A DNA stretch of 64,000 nucleotides from Nibrella saemangeumensis (GTDB taxonomy: Bacteria; Bacteroidota; Bacteroidia; Cytophagales; Spirosomataceae), in the NCBI RefSeq assembly GCF_039541915.1, contig NZ_BAABHD010000010.1, forward strand, positions 62,001-126,000. Reading direction: 5' to 3'. Shown piece by piece: positions 9,227 to 17,034 of the stretch. The notes under the pieces are model-generated. The model was not told where the DNA came from. It searched no databases and saw only the letters and a list, made by a program, of their open reading frames with translations. How positions within the stretch are numbered: the stretch's first letter is position 1; each line of letters begins with the position of its first letter. A program made the position numbers and the translations under genes.

Positions 9227-9250
9227 AAAGCGGGCCGATCAGCCCGCTTT
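9227..9250 (-). terminator. Intrinsic terminator of gyrB
   Basis: A perfect 9-bp stem AAAGCGGGC / GCCCGCTTT with a 6-base loop, followed on the minus strand by TTT. It begins 3 bp after the gyrB stop codon. Confidence 0.85.
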
Positions 9251-9253
9251 CTT

Positions 9254-11254
9254 TTAAACGTCAACTCTTGCGTATTTAGCGTTTCGTTCGATGAAATCTC
9301 TTCGGGGGGCTACTTCATCACCCATCAGCATCGAGAACAGGTGGTCGGCTTCGGCGGCCGATTCAATGGTCACCCGCTTCAGGCTGCGCTTGTCGGGGTC
9401 CATGGTGGTGGTCCACAACTGCTCGGGGTTCATTTCACCCAGCCCTTTATACCGCTGCACGTGTACATTCTCTTCGCGACCTGATCCGGCCAGGCGGCTA
9501 ACGGCCTGCTCACGCTGTTGCTCGGTCCAGCAGTACTGCTCTTCCTTGCCTTTCTTAACCAGGTAAAGCGGGGGTTGGGCGATGTATAGGTAGCCGTTTT
9601 CGATCAGCGGACGCATATGCCGGAAGAACAGGGTCAGGATCAGCGTCCGGATGTGGCTACCGTCTACGTCGGCATCGGTCATGATGATGACCTTGTGGTA
9701 ACGCAGCCGCTCCAGGTTCATCACCGTCTCGTCACCGTCCCGTTTGAAGGTTATGCCCAGCGCCGTGATGATGTTCTTGATTTCTTCGTTCTCGTAGATC
9801 TTGTGCTCCATGGCCTTCTCTACGTTCAGGATCTTACCCCGAAGCGGCAGAATGGCCTGGAACGCCCGGTTGCGGCCCTGCTTGGCCGAGCCACCGGCCG
9901 AGTCACCCTCCACCAGGTAGAGTTCGCATTTTTCCGGATCGGTATCGGAGCAGTCGGCCAGTTTGCCGGGGAGACCCATACCGCTCATGAAGTCTTTCCG
10001 GTCGGCCATGATGCGCTTATACGCCAGATCGGCTGCGATCCGGGCCTGCGCCGAAATCAACACTTTCCGGATAATCTCCTGGGCTATTTTGGGATTCTCT
10101 TCCAGCCAGGTTTCCAGCATTTCGGCAACGGTGGTGCTTACTGCTCCCACCACATCGCTGTTCCCAAGCTTGGTTTTGGTCTGTCCTTCAAACTGCGGCT
10201 CGGCTACTTTCACCGAAATAACGGCCGTGAGGCCTTTCCGGAAGTCACCGCCGTCGAAGGTTACTTTACCGGCGCTTTTCCCCAGAACCTGGCTGTTACG
10301 TTCGGCATAGCTTTTCAGAATACGGGTCAGCGCCATCCGGAAGCCCTGCACGTGCGTACCGCCTTCAATGGTATTGATGTTGTTGACGTACGAGGAGATG
10401 TTCTCGCTGGCTTCCATGTTGTACACCATCGCCACCTGCACAGGCGTAGAGCCTTTTTCGCTCTCCATGTAGATCGGCTGCATACCCGCCAGCGACGGGC
10501 GCGTTTCGTCGAGGTATTTGACGAATTCCGTCAGACCTCCCTGCGACAGGAACTCCTTATACTGCGGCTGACCGTTTTCGTCCAGTTCGCGCAGGTCGGT
10601 CAGCGTAATGCGGATGCCCTTGTTCAGGAACGCCAGCTCACGCAGACGACCGGCCACGGTGTCAAACTTGTAAACGGTCTCATTGAAGATGGTATCGTCC
10701 GGTTTGAAGTGAACGATCGTGCCGGTATCCGGAGCCGTACCGATTTCACGGACGGGATACAGCGGCCGGCCAATTTCGTACTCCTGCTCAAAGACTTTGC
10801 CTTCGCGGTGTACTTCTACGCGCAGGTGCGTCGACAGGGCATTGACGCAGGAGACGCCCACGCCGTGCAGACCGCCGGAAACTTTATAGGTATCTTTATC
10901 AAACTTACCACCCGCGTGCAGCACCGTCATCACGACCTCCAGGGCCGACTTCTTCATCTTAGGGTGCATGCCGGTCGGGATACCCCGGCCGTTGTCGCGT
11001 ACAGTAATGGAATTGTCTACGTTGATGGTAACCTGGATGGTGTCGCAGTACCCGGCCAGAGCCTCGTCGATGGAGTTATCTACAACCTCCCAGATCAGGT
11101 GGTGCAGACCTTTGGCGCTGACGTCACCGATATACATAGCGGGGCGTTTCCGTACGGCTTCTAAACCCTCCAACACCTGAATGTTGCTGGCGCCGTAGCC
11201 ATTCTGCCCGTCTGATTCGGTCCGGATGTCTGCTTCAACAAGTTCGTTTGTCAT
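9254..11254 (-). CDS. gyrB: DNA gyrase subunit B
   Basis: The ATPase/TOPRIM subunit of the type II topoisomerase that introduces negative supercoils. The GHKL ATPase motifs are EVVDNSIDEA, DNGRGIPTGMH and GLHGVGVSCVNAL. The TOPRIM motifs are LVEGDSAGGSAKQGRNR and MTDADVDGSHIRTL, followed by the GyrB C-terminal signature RYKGLGEMNPEQLW. The length is 666 residues from the ATG at 11254. The frame is open for 28 further codons upstream, but that extension does not resemble GyrB. The late TOPRIM/C-terminal signature favours GyrB over ParE. The long insertion known from enteric GyrB is absent, as is usual outside Proteobacteria. Confidence 0.95.
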   Translation of the reverse strand: MTNELVEADIRTESDGQNGYGASNIQVLEGLEAVRKRPAMYIGDVSAKGLHHLIWEVVDNSIDEALAGYCDTIQVTINVDNSITVRDNGRGIPTGMHPKMKKSALEVVMTVLHAGGKFDKDTYKVSGGLHGVGVSCVNALSTHLRVEVHREGKVFEQEYEIGRPLYPVREIGTAPDTGTIVHFKPDDTIFNETVYKFDTVAGRLRELAFLNKGIRITLTDLRELDENGQPQYKEFLSQGGLTEFVKYLDETRPSLAGMQPIYMESEKGSTPVQVAMVYNMEASENISSYVNNINTIEGGTHVQGFRMALTRILKSYAERNSQVLGKSAGKVTFDGGDFRKGLTAVISVKVAEPQFEGQTKTKLGNSDVVGAVSTTVAEMLETWLEENPKIAQEIIRKVLISAQARIAADLAYKRIMADRKDFMSGMGLPGKLADCSDTDPEKCELYLVEGDSAGGSAKQGRNRAFQAILPLRGKILNVEKAMEHKIYENEEIKNIITALGITFKRDGDETVMNLERLRYHKVIIMTDADVDGSHIRTLILTLFFRHMRPLIENGYLYIAQPPLYLVKKGKEEQYCWTEQQREQAVSRLAGSGREENVHVQRYKGLGEMNPEQLWTTTMDPDKRSLKRVTIESAAEADHLFSMLMGDEVAPRRDFIERNAKYARVDV

Positions 11255-11470
11255 ATAGTCTCTAATAATGTCTGTGTGTCGATATTGAGGTCTTGGCGGG
11301 TACAGGAAATCAGGGTATTTCAGATGGTAAAAATACAACTTTTTTTGCTGAAATCCTACTATATTGCCGTTAATTGCCTTAATATAATCAAGCTTTCCGA
11401 GTCGGCAAAAAGTCCCTGTTTTTCACCTGTCTGACCGCTTTTTGACCGGCAGAACCGCTCGTTTCCTTCT

Positions 11471-12391
11471 ATGAAAATTGTACGCTCCTGCGTGATACCT
11501 GATGCCTCTTTTCTGACGGAAATCAACCCGTCCCGGTTTCTCCGCCGGCCCATTCTCGTCAGCAGCCTCTGGCTGGTTCTCACATCGGCGTATGGGCAAT
11601 CGCTACCCGATCAGTTAACGGCTTATTTACAAAAGCTCCCGGCCACTGTCCGCGTTAGCCTGGCGGTGGAGGCTCTGCAGTCGGGCAGCGAACCGGCCAG
11701 CACGCCAGCCTTTTTCTACCAGGCCCATGTTCCGGTTCCTTCCGCCAGCCTGATCAAAATTCCTGTTCTGATCGAAGCCATGGAGTGGGTGAAAGCCGGA
11801 CGGCTGGACCCCGACGAAATTTACATCCTGGTCGATTCCGATAAGGTGGGTGGCTCCGGGGTGCTGGCTGCCTATCCCAGCCGCAGCCGGATCGCGTACC
11901 GGGACCTGATCACACTGATGATCACCCATAGTGATAACACGGCTACAAACATTTTGATTCAGGAGATTGGTTTTGAGGTAATTAACCAGCGCATGCAGTC
12001 GCTTGGCCTGACCCATACCCGCCTGAACCGGATGATGATGGATACAACGGCCGTGAAACGGGGCATTGATAACTACGTGGCCGCCTGTGAGCTGAATACG
12101 CTGCTAAAGAAGATGGCCGGTTATGAACTGTCCACACCGGCCCTGTGCCGGGAAATGATTACTATGCTGAAGCAGAATGACGATACGCTTACGATTCCCC
12201 GACTGCTGCCGAAATCGGTGGCGGTGGCGCATAAAACGGGTAAGCTGACATATGTACGCGGAGATGCCGGTATTGTATATGCCCGCCGGCCGTTTGTGCT
12301 GTCGGTGCTGGTGCAGGGTACCAGCACCGAAGAAGCCGAACGAATCATTGGTGAGATTGCCCTGATCTGCTACCAGTTCTTTGAGCAGTAA
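11471..12391 (+). CDS. Secreted class A beta-lactamase-fold serine hydrolase
   Basis: A 306-residue protein with a long N-terminal leader (hydrophobic segment about 29-43 ending SAYGQ). The class A fold motifs are present: SLIK (SxxK) in PSASLIKIPVL near residue 95, HSDN near 155, and KTG in AHKTGKLTYVRGD near 255. However, the omega-loop region reads RLNRMMMDTTAV and lacks the standard ExxLN deacylation glutamate. This places it with the widespread MMD-type serine hydrolases rather than with proven penicillinases, so antibiotic resistance should not be assumed. It is convergent with a lipoprotein gene and shares the terminator hairpin. Confidence 0.8.
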   Translation: MKIVRSCVIPDASFLTEINPSRFLRRPILVSSLWLVLTSAYGQSLPDQLTAYLQKLPATVRVSLAVEALQSGSEPASTPAFFYQAHVPVPSASLIKIPVLIEAMEWVKAGRLDPDEIYILVDSDKVGGSGVLAAYPSRSRIAYRDLITLMITHSDNTATNILIQEIGFEVINQRMQSLGLTHTRLNRMMMDTTAVKRGIDNYVAACELNTLLKKMAGYELSTPALCREMITMLKQNDDTLTIPRLLPKSVAVAHKTGKLTYVRGDAGIVYARRPFVLSVLVQGTSTEEAERIIGEIALICYQFFEQ

Positions 12392-12399
12392 AAAGAAAA

Positions 12400-12421
12400 G
12401 CTCCTCTCGTCTGAGAGGAGC
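12400..12421 (-). terminator. Terminator hairpin between convergent genes
   Basis: A perfect 9-bp stem GCTCCTCTC / GAGAGGAGC with a 4-base loop. The minus-strand side is followed by TTTTCTTTTTAC, so it should terminate the lipoprotein gene on that strand. The plus-strand side has no T run. Confidence 0.8.
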
Positions 12422-12445
12422 CCTGATAAAGTTTGTCGATTACTA

Positions 12446-12973
12446 TTATTGACGGCGGAATTCCAGCGTGTAGGTATAGCGGGTATTTTTGCCATCGCCA
12501 TCCCAGTCTTCGTCTGCAACCTGGCTCCACTTCATCGTTGATCCGCTCACAGACAGATCGTATTCTGAGGGGCCATCGCTGTCGGTCAGAATAATTTTGT
12601 CACCCTGTACTTTCCAGCTTGAATTATCTTCTACGCCCATTCCGGTATCCTCATCTGACTGGCAGGCCGGAGAGGCTGCGGCCGTAACTTTACCGCTTTT
12701 CTGGAAGGTGATTTTTGTGTCTTTCAGACAGGCTACGGCCTGCTCACCTTCCGGAATGAGCTTCAGGAGGTCCATGATATCGGTGAACGTCTGGCCCGTA
12801 CCTAAATCAATGGCCGGATTTACTTTCATACCGGTCATTTTCCAGGTCCCTTCAACCGAACTCTTAGACGGCGTTGGATCAATTTCTGTGTTGTCTTTCT
12901 TACAACCAACAACGGCAACGGAGAGAACCAGCATGGTCATGATGAATGACCGCAGACCAAATAAATTTTTCAT
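12446..12973 (-). CDS. Lipocalin-like lipoprotein of unknown function
   Basis: A 175-residue predicted outer-membrane lipoprotein. The signal peptide ends in VAVVGCKKD, a typical Bacteroidota lipobox followed by lysines. The mature part starts after a Pro/Ser linker with VEGTWKMTGMKV, continues with beta-strand-rich segments (KITFQKSGKVTAAAS, SSWKVQGDKIILTD, GSTMKWSQV) and ends YTYTLEFRRQ. This pattern is seen in lipocalin-like domain lipoproteins common in the phylum; ligands are unknown. It is divergent from the SMUG2-like gene and convergent with the serine hydrolase. Confidence 0.75.
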   Translation of the reverse strand: MKNLFGLRSFIMTMLVLSVAVVGCKKDNTEIDPTPSKSSVEGTWKMTGMKVNPAIDLGTGQTFTDIMDLLKLIPEGEQAVACLKDTKITFQKSGKVTAAASPACQSDEDTGMGVEDNSSWKVQGDKIILTDSDGPSEYDLSVSGSTMKWSQVADEDWDGDGKNTRYTYTLEFRRQ

Positions 12974-13115
12974 AGTGTTTGTGGTGTGAATAGTTAATTG
13001 TTGAACTACGCTTCAAAGATGGCGGGCCGAATTGCATTTGCCATCCGGACACCCGTTGAACAGCGATTTGCATCCGGTGAACTGTACTTTTTACGCCCTG
13101 AAACGTTTTAAATAC

Positions 13116-13793
13116 ATGACGCTCACTTTTGCCGATCTGGCCATCCGCTATTACCTAAACCTTTCCGATCCGGGCGATCTGCCGCCGGGCATATCGGTGC
13201 TGAATCCGTACCGGCAGCCGGAGGTGCAGACAATCGTCCAAACGTTCTTTACAAAGTACTTCAGTGACCACCAGCCACGCGTGTATGTGCTGGGTATTAA
13301 TCCGGGCCGTTTTGGCGCTGGCGTTACGGGCATATCATTCACCACACCCCAGGCGCTGATCAACCACTGCGGCATCGATAACCGGCTGCCGCCTACCCCC
13401 GAGTTATCGAGCCGGTTTATTTACCGGGTAGTCGATGCGTTTGGCGGTCCGGCCGCTTTTTACGGCCGGTTTTTTCTGACCTCCCTGTACCCGCTGGCGT
13501 TGGTGAAACAGGGTAAGAATTACAATTTTTACGACGACCGCGGGCTTACAACAGCCCTGTGGCCGTTTATTACGGAGACGGTGCGTCAGCAGATTGGTTT
13601 TGGCTGTGACCGCCGGGTAGCCGTATGCCTGGGCCGGAAAAATGAGGTCTACCTGCAGCGGCTGAATGATCAGCAGCGCTTCTTTGACAGGATCGTTACC
13701 CTGGACCACCCCCGATACATTCTGCAGTACCGCAGCCGGGAAGCCGATGCCTACGTGGAGCAATACATCCAAACGCTGGCCGATTGTATGTAA
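13116..13793 (+). CDS. SMUG2-like uracil-DNA glycosylase family protein (DUF4918)
   Basis: A 225-residue cytosolic protein of the uracil-DNA glycosylase superfamily. The motif-1-like segment VLGINPGRFGAGVTGISFT (about 74-92) and the late LDHPRYIL (about 203-210, motif 2 position) match the SMUG2/DUF4918 group described from Bacteroidota. The likely role is excision of deaminated bases in base-excision repair. An upstream in-frame ATG at 13032 would add 28 residues unlike the family, so the ATG at 13116 is preferred. It stands alone between divergent and same-strand genes, with no repair partner nearby. Confidence 0.8.
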   Translation: MTLTFADLAIRYYLNLSDPGDLPPGISVLNPYRQPEVQTIVQTFFTKYFSDHQPRVYVLGINPGRFGAGVTGISFTTPQALINHCGIDNRLPPTPELSSRFIYRVVDAFGGPAAFYGRFFLTSLYPLALVKQGKNYNFYDDRGLTTALWPFITETVRQQIGFGCDRRVAVCLGRKNEVYLQRLNDQQRFFDRIVTLDHPRYILQYRSREADAYVEQYIQTLADCM

Positions 13794-14009
13794 GACCAGG
13801 GGGATAGGTTTTGCAGAAGCGGAATGATTTTCCTAAGTTGGCATTAAAAACCGATTAAAGGCATGGCTTGCCGGCTGCAAACCTGCCGTATACGAACCTT
13901 TTACGGGAGTCAGATCCATACTGATACTTTTTACGCAAACGTCCGTCTAAGTACAGCAATCCGGGGCTAATAGCCCCTAACTGTCTGCCATCATAGCTAA
14001 CCGGTCCTG

Positions 14010-14807
14010 ATGAAGGTAACTGAACGAAATAATGTGCGGATAACCGGCAATCCGGCCGCCAGCCAAACCATCTTATTTGCCCACGGATTCGGCACCGACC
14101 AGACGGCCTGGGCTGAGGTGGCGCAGGCGTTTGCCGACGATTACCGGCTAATCCTGTTTGATATGGTTGGGGCCAATGAGCAGACCGTCCGCTATTTTGA
14201 CCCGCGCAAATACAACCGGTTACCGGTCTTTGCCGAGGATCTGCTGGATATTATGGACGAACTTCAGCTCCGGAATGTGATTTTCTTAGGTCATTCGGTA
14301 GGGGGTATGACCGGCATCCTGGCCGCCATTGAGGAGCCGGATTGGTTTTCGCGCATGGTGTTGTTAAATGCATCACCGCGTTACGTCAATGACACCGGAT
14401 ATACCGGCGGCTTTGATGCCGAAACGCTGGAAGGGATTTTTGAGCAGATGGATAGCAACTATCATGCGTGGGCCAGCGGCTTTGCTCATTTGACCATGCA
14501 GAACGCCAACCGCCCTCACCTGGCGCTGGCTTTTGCCAGAACCTTGTCGGCCATGCGACCCGATGTCGCGCTGGCTACGGCCAGGGTGATCTTTTACTCC
14601 GACCACCGGACCGATATAGAAAAGCTACGGCAGCCTACGCTGCTGATCCAGGGCAATCACGATATAGCGGTGTCCCCGCAGGCTACGCATTACCTGCACG
14701 ACCATATTCCGGATTCCTGCCTGGCATTTATTGATTCCGAAGGCCATTTTCCGCACATCAGCGATGCCGGGGAAGTTGTACGAACAATCAGACCATTTCT
14801 GAACTGA
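14010..14807 (+). CDS. RsbQ-type alpha/beta hydrolase (signalling hydrolase)
   Basis: A 265-residue alpha/beta hydrolase with no signal peptide. The nucleophile elbow is GHSVGGM with Ser96. The acid is Asp218 in LIQGNHDIAV and the base is His246 in SEGHFPH. Spacing is nearly identical to Bacillus RsbQ (Ser96, Asp219, His247), the energy-stress co-activator that works with the PAS domain of RsbP. The same fold group includes the plant receptors KAI2 and D14. The gene lies 12 bp upstream of a PAS histidine kinase, so it probably supplies a small ligand or signal to that kinase. The substrate is unknown. Confidence 0.9.
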   Translation: MKVTERNNVRITGNPAASQTILFAHGFGTDQTAWAEVAQAFADDYRLILFDMVGANEQTVRYFDPRKYNRLPVFAEDLLDIMDELQLRNVIFLGHSVGGMTGILAAIEEPDWFSRMVLLNASPRYVNDTGYTGGFDAETLEGIFEQMDSNYHAWASGFAHLTMQNANRPHLALAFARTLSAMRPDVALATARVIFYSDHRTDIEKLRQPTLLIQGNHDIAVSPQATHYLHDHIPDSCLAFIDSEGHFPHISDAGEVVRTIRPFLN

Positions 14808-14819
14808 ACCGAACCGGCT

Positions 14820-16433
14820 ATGGAGTGGAGGCAGTTTCAACAGCAGTTTTACCGGGTAGCGCCAGGCAGGTCTACTACCGCGCTCGAAACGGTGCATGCG
14901 TATGTTACACTGGTGAAGGCGTATACGCAGGCCGACAGCTGCTATATGCTCCGCGAACGCGATGAGTGGACGGCCGACGTGTCGTACGTGCATCCGGTCA
15001 TACCGGTCCCTACCTCCATAAATCCGACGCAACTGGCGGAACTGACCGAAACGACCGACTTTTTTATGGAGCCGGACTTTACCCCCCGCCGGCCGATCAA
15101 AACGCTATTGGGTCCTTATGTGCAGGTAGCCGGCCTGCGCGTGGTGACCGATTCCCTGAAAGGATGGATCCTGCTCGCCTGGCGGCAAACGACCGAACCG
15201 GGCGCTGCCGATGTGGAGATGGCGCTCCGGATGCTCGGCGACAAGGTGACTATTTTCCGGCTTGAAGTCAGCCGTCTGAATCTGGAGCAGCAATACGAGT
15301 TTTTGTTTGCCACTATTCCGCAAGCGATTATCCGCATTAACGAAGACGATAATACGGCTTGGGTAAACCAGTCGGCGATTGAACTGCTGGATCTGGAAGC
15401 CGATAACCTGCGCCCCATGGCGGCTGCCGTATCGGCCGGTATGATGCGGCTCCGCAACCAGGCCACCAACCAGACCGACATCAACGAAGCGGCCGGGCAG
15501 TTGCTGATGGACTCCCGGTTTGTGACAAAAGAGTGGATATGGACCTTTGCCGACAAGGTACTGAGCGTGCTGACGAAGCCGATCCGGACCAGTTACTTCA
15601 AAGGCCGTATCTGGCTGTTTAACGATGTGTCGGAGCTCTATCAACTCTACAGCCAGCTAGACGAACAGCGCCGGTTGCTGGTCCGGCAAAATGAGCAGCT
15701 GGCCGACGCTAAAAGCGAAATAGAAAACCTGATCGGTGTCATTGCCCACGACCTGAAATCTCCGCTGGCAACCATCAGCTTTGTCTTCGATTTTCTACCC
15801 ATGCTCGGATCCCTCAACGCCGAGCAGCAGGATAACATCAATTATGGCCTGAAAACCGTGAAGCGCGGGGCCACGCTGATCGACAGCATCGTATTTTATA
15901 ACAAGCTCATCTCGTCTACCGAGCCGGTGCATACGATGGATATGGAGCTGAATGATCTGCTGGAGGTAGTCGTGGATGGTTTTGAAGCGCAGGCCCGCCA
16001 AAAGCAGATAAAGCTGCACCTGAACGCTCCCGATGAAGCGGTTATGCTGCATACCGATCCCGAATCGCTGGTGCGAATCCTGGATAATCTGATCAGCAAC
16101 GCGCTGAAATTCTCGCTGTTCGGCAAAAATATATTTGTCAACAGCTACCTTAAACAGGGCCAACTTTATATCGCCGTCCGCGACGAAGGACCCGGTATCG
16201 GGCCGGACGATATGCCCAGATTATTCAAACGGTTTCAGCGGCTCTCAGCGCAGCCGACCAATAACGAAAGTTCGTCGGGCCTTGGCTTATCTATCGTGAA
16301 GTCCCTGACCGAAAAGCTGGGAGCCACCATTGAGGTCGAAAGCGTAGTAGGAGAGGGGACGACATTCCGGCTGGCATTCCCCAGTCACTTCATCCGGAAG
16401 AACAACCCAAACGATGTTTTTACACCAGTTTAA
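14820..16433 (+). CDS. Soluble PAS histidine kinase, partner of the RsbQ-type hydrolase
   Basis: 537 residues with no transmembrane segment. Residues 1-140 form an unrecognised, possibly GAF-like domain. Residues 155-265 look like PAS (FLFATIPQAIIRINEDDNTAWVN). A short coiled coil leads to HisKA with phospho-acceptor His310 in VIAHDLKSP, then HATPase_c with DNLISNALKF, RDEGPGIG and the G2 box SSGLGLSIVKSL. No receiver or response regulator is encoded nearby, so the output partner must be elsewhere. The 12-bp gap to the RsbQ-type gene suggests co-translation and a bipartite cytosolic sensor of the RsbQ-RsbP kind, with a kinase in place of the PP2C phosphatase. Confidence 0.9.
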   Translation: MEWRQFQQQFYRVAPGRSTTALETVHAYVTLVKAYTQADSCYMLRERDEWTADVSYVHPVIPVPTSINPTQLAELTETTDFFMEPDFTPRRPIKTLLGPYVQVAGLRVVTDSLKGWILLAWRQTTEPGAADVEMALRMLGDKVTIFRLEVSRLNLEQQYEFLFATIPQAIIRINEDDNTAWVNQSAIELLDLEADNLRPMAAAVSAGMMRLRNQATNQTDINEAAGQLLMDSRFVTKEWIWTFADKVLSVLTKPIRTSYFKGRIWLFNDVSELYQLYSQLDEQRRLLVRQNEQLADAKSEIENLIGVIAHDLKSPLATISFVFDFLPMLGSLNAEQQDNINYGLKTVKRGATLIDSIVFYNKLISSTEPVHTMDMELNDLLEVVVDGFEAQARQKQIKLHLNAPDEAVMLHTDPESLVRILDNLISNALKFSLFGKNIFVNSYLKQGQLYIAVRDEGPGIGPDDMPRLFKRFQRLSAQPTNNESSSGLGLSIVKSLTEKLGATIEVESVVGEGTTFRLAFPSHFIRKNNPNDVFTPV

Positions 16434-16633
16434 GTATCGTTCCCCGGTTTTCGTTTCAGCCGGCCGGCGGGGTTTCCGGCCCGCCCGGATACAGGATTTT
16501 GCGGTGCGCTCCTGAGAACCGACCGCCTGTCCGTAAGTATTTGTAAGTATTAAAAACTCTGCGACCTTTGCGAATTCTCTGCGCTTGCTCATAACAGCGC
16601 GCTGAAATCGGTACGCAGTGAACACGACTAACT

Positions 16634-16954
16634 ATGCTGATAACAACTACATCAAACATTGAGGGAAAGAGCATCAGAAAGTACATTGGCCTGGTAAACG
16701 GCGAAGCCATTATCGGAGCCAACTTTGTTAAGGATTTCCTGGCCGGCATCCGGGATGTTGTGGGCGGCCGTTCAGGTGCTTATGAGCAGGGCCTCCGCGA
16801 AGCCAAAAGTATTGCCATTAAAGAAATGATGGACCAGGCCCACCGCCTGGGGGCCAACGCGATCATCGGCGTTGATCTGGATTACGAAACCATCGGCGGC
16901 AACGGCTCCATGCTTATGGTGAGCTGCAACGGCACGGCCGTGGTGGTTGAGTAA
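16634..16954 (+). CDS. YbjQ family protein (UPF0145)
   Basis: A small 106-residue protein matching the YbjQ/UPF0145 family: MLITTTSNIEGKSI at the start, IGANFVKDFLAGIRDVVGGRSG in the middle, and AHRLGANAIIGVDLDYE near the end. The family forms a pentameric fold and is annotated as putative heavy-metal-binding, without firm function. The length is normal. Its TAA stop forms the left edge of a long palindrome shared with the opposing AAA+ gene. The 200-bp region upstream holds no obvious gene. Confidence 0.9.
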   Translation: MLITTTSNIEGKSIRKYIGLVNGEAIIGANFVKDFLAGIRDVVGGRSGAYEQGLREAKSIAIKEMMDQAHRLGANAIIGVDLDYETIGGNGSMLMVSCNGTAVVVE

Positions 16955-17034
16955 ACAGTAGGCAGTTAGCAGTAGGCAGAGTTTGGCGGCCCACTGGTGG
17001 CTTTATTTTCTGCCTACTGCACACTGCCTACTTA
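16952..17034. repeat. Stop-to-stop palindrome, CAG heptamer type
   Basis: Starts at the TAA of ybjQ (16952-16954) and ends at the TAA of the opposing AAA+ gene (17034-17032). Each arm is built from head-to-tail 7-bp units such as CAGTAGG and CAGTTAG (left arm 16955-16981, right arm 17009-17031), with a central loop of about 27 bases. The arms are imperfect reverse complements. Confidence 0.85.

Noticed and set aside
9617..11164. A 515-codon open frame on the plus strand opposite gyrB.
   Set aside because: It is a shadow of the gyrB coding strand: no family match, and gyrB itself is complete on the other strand.
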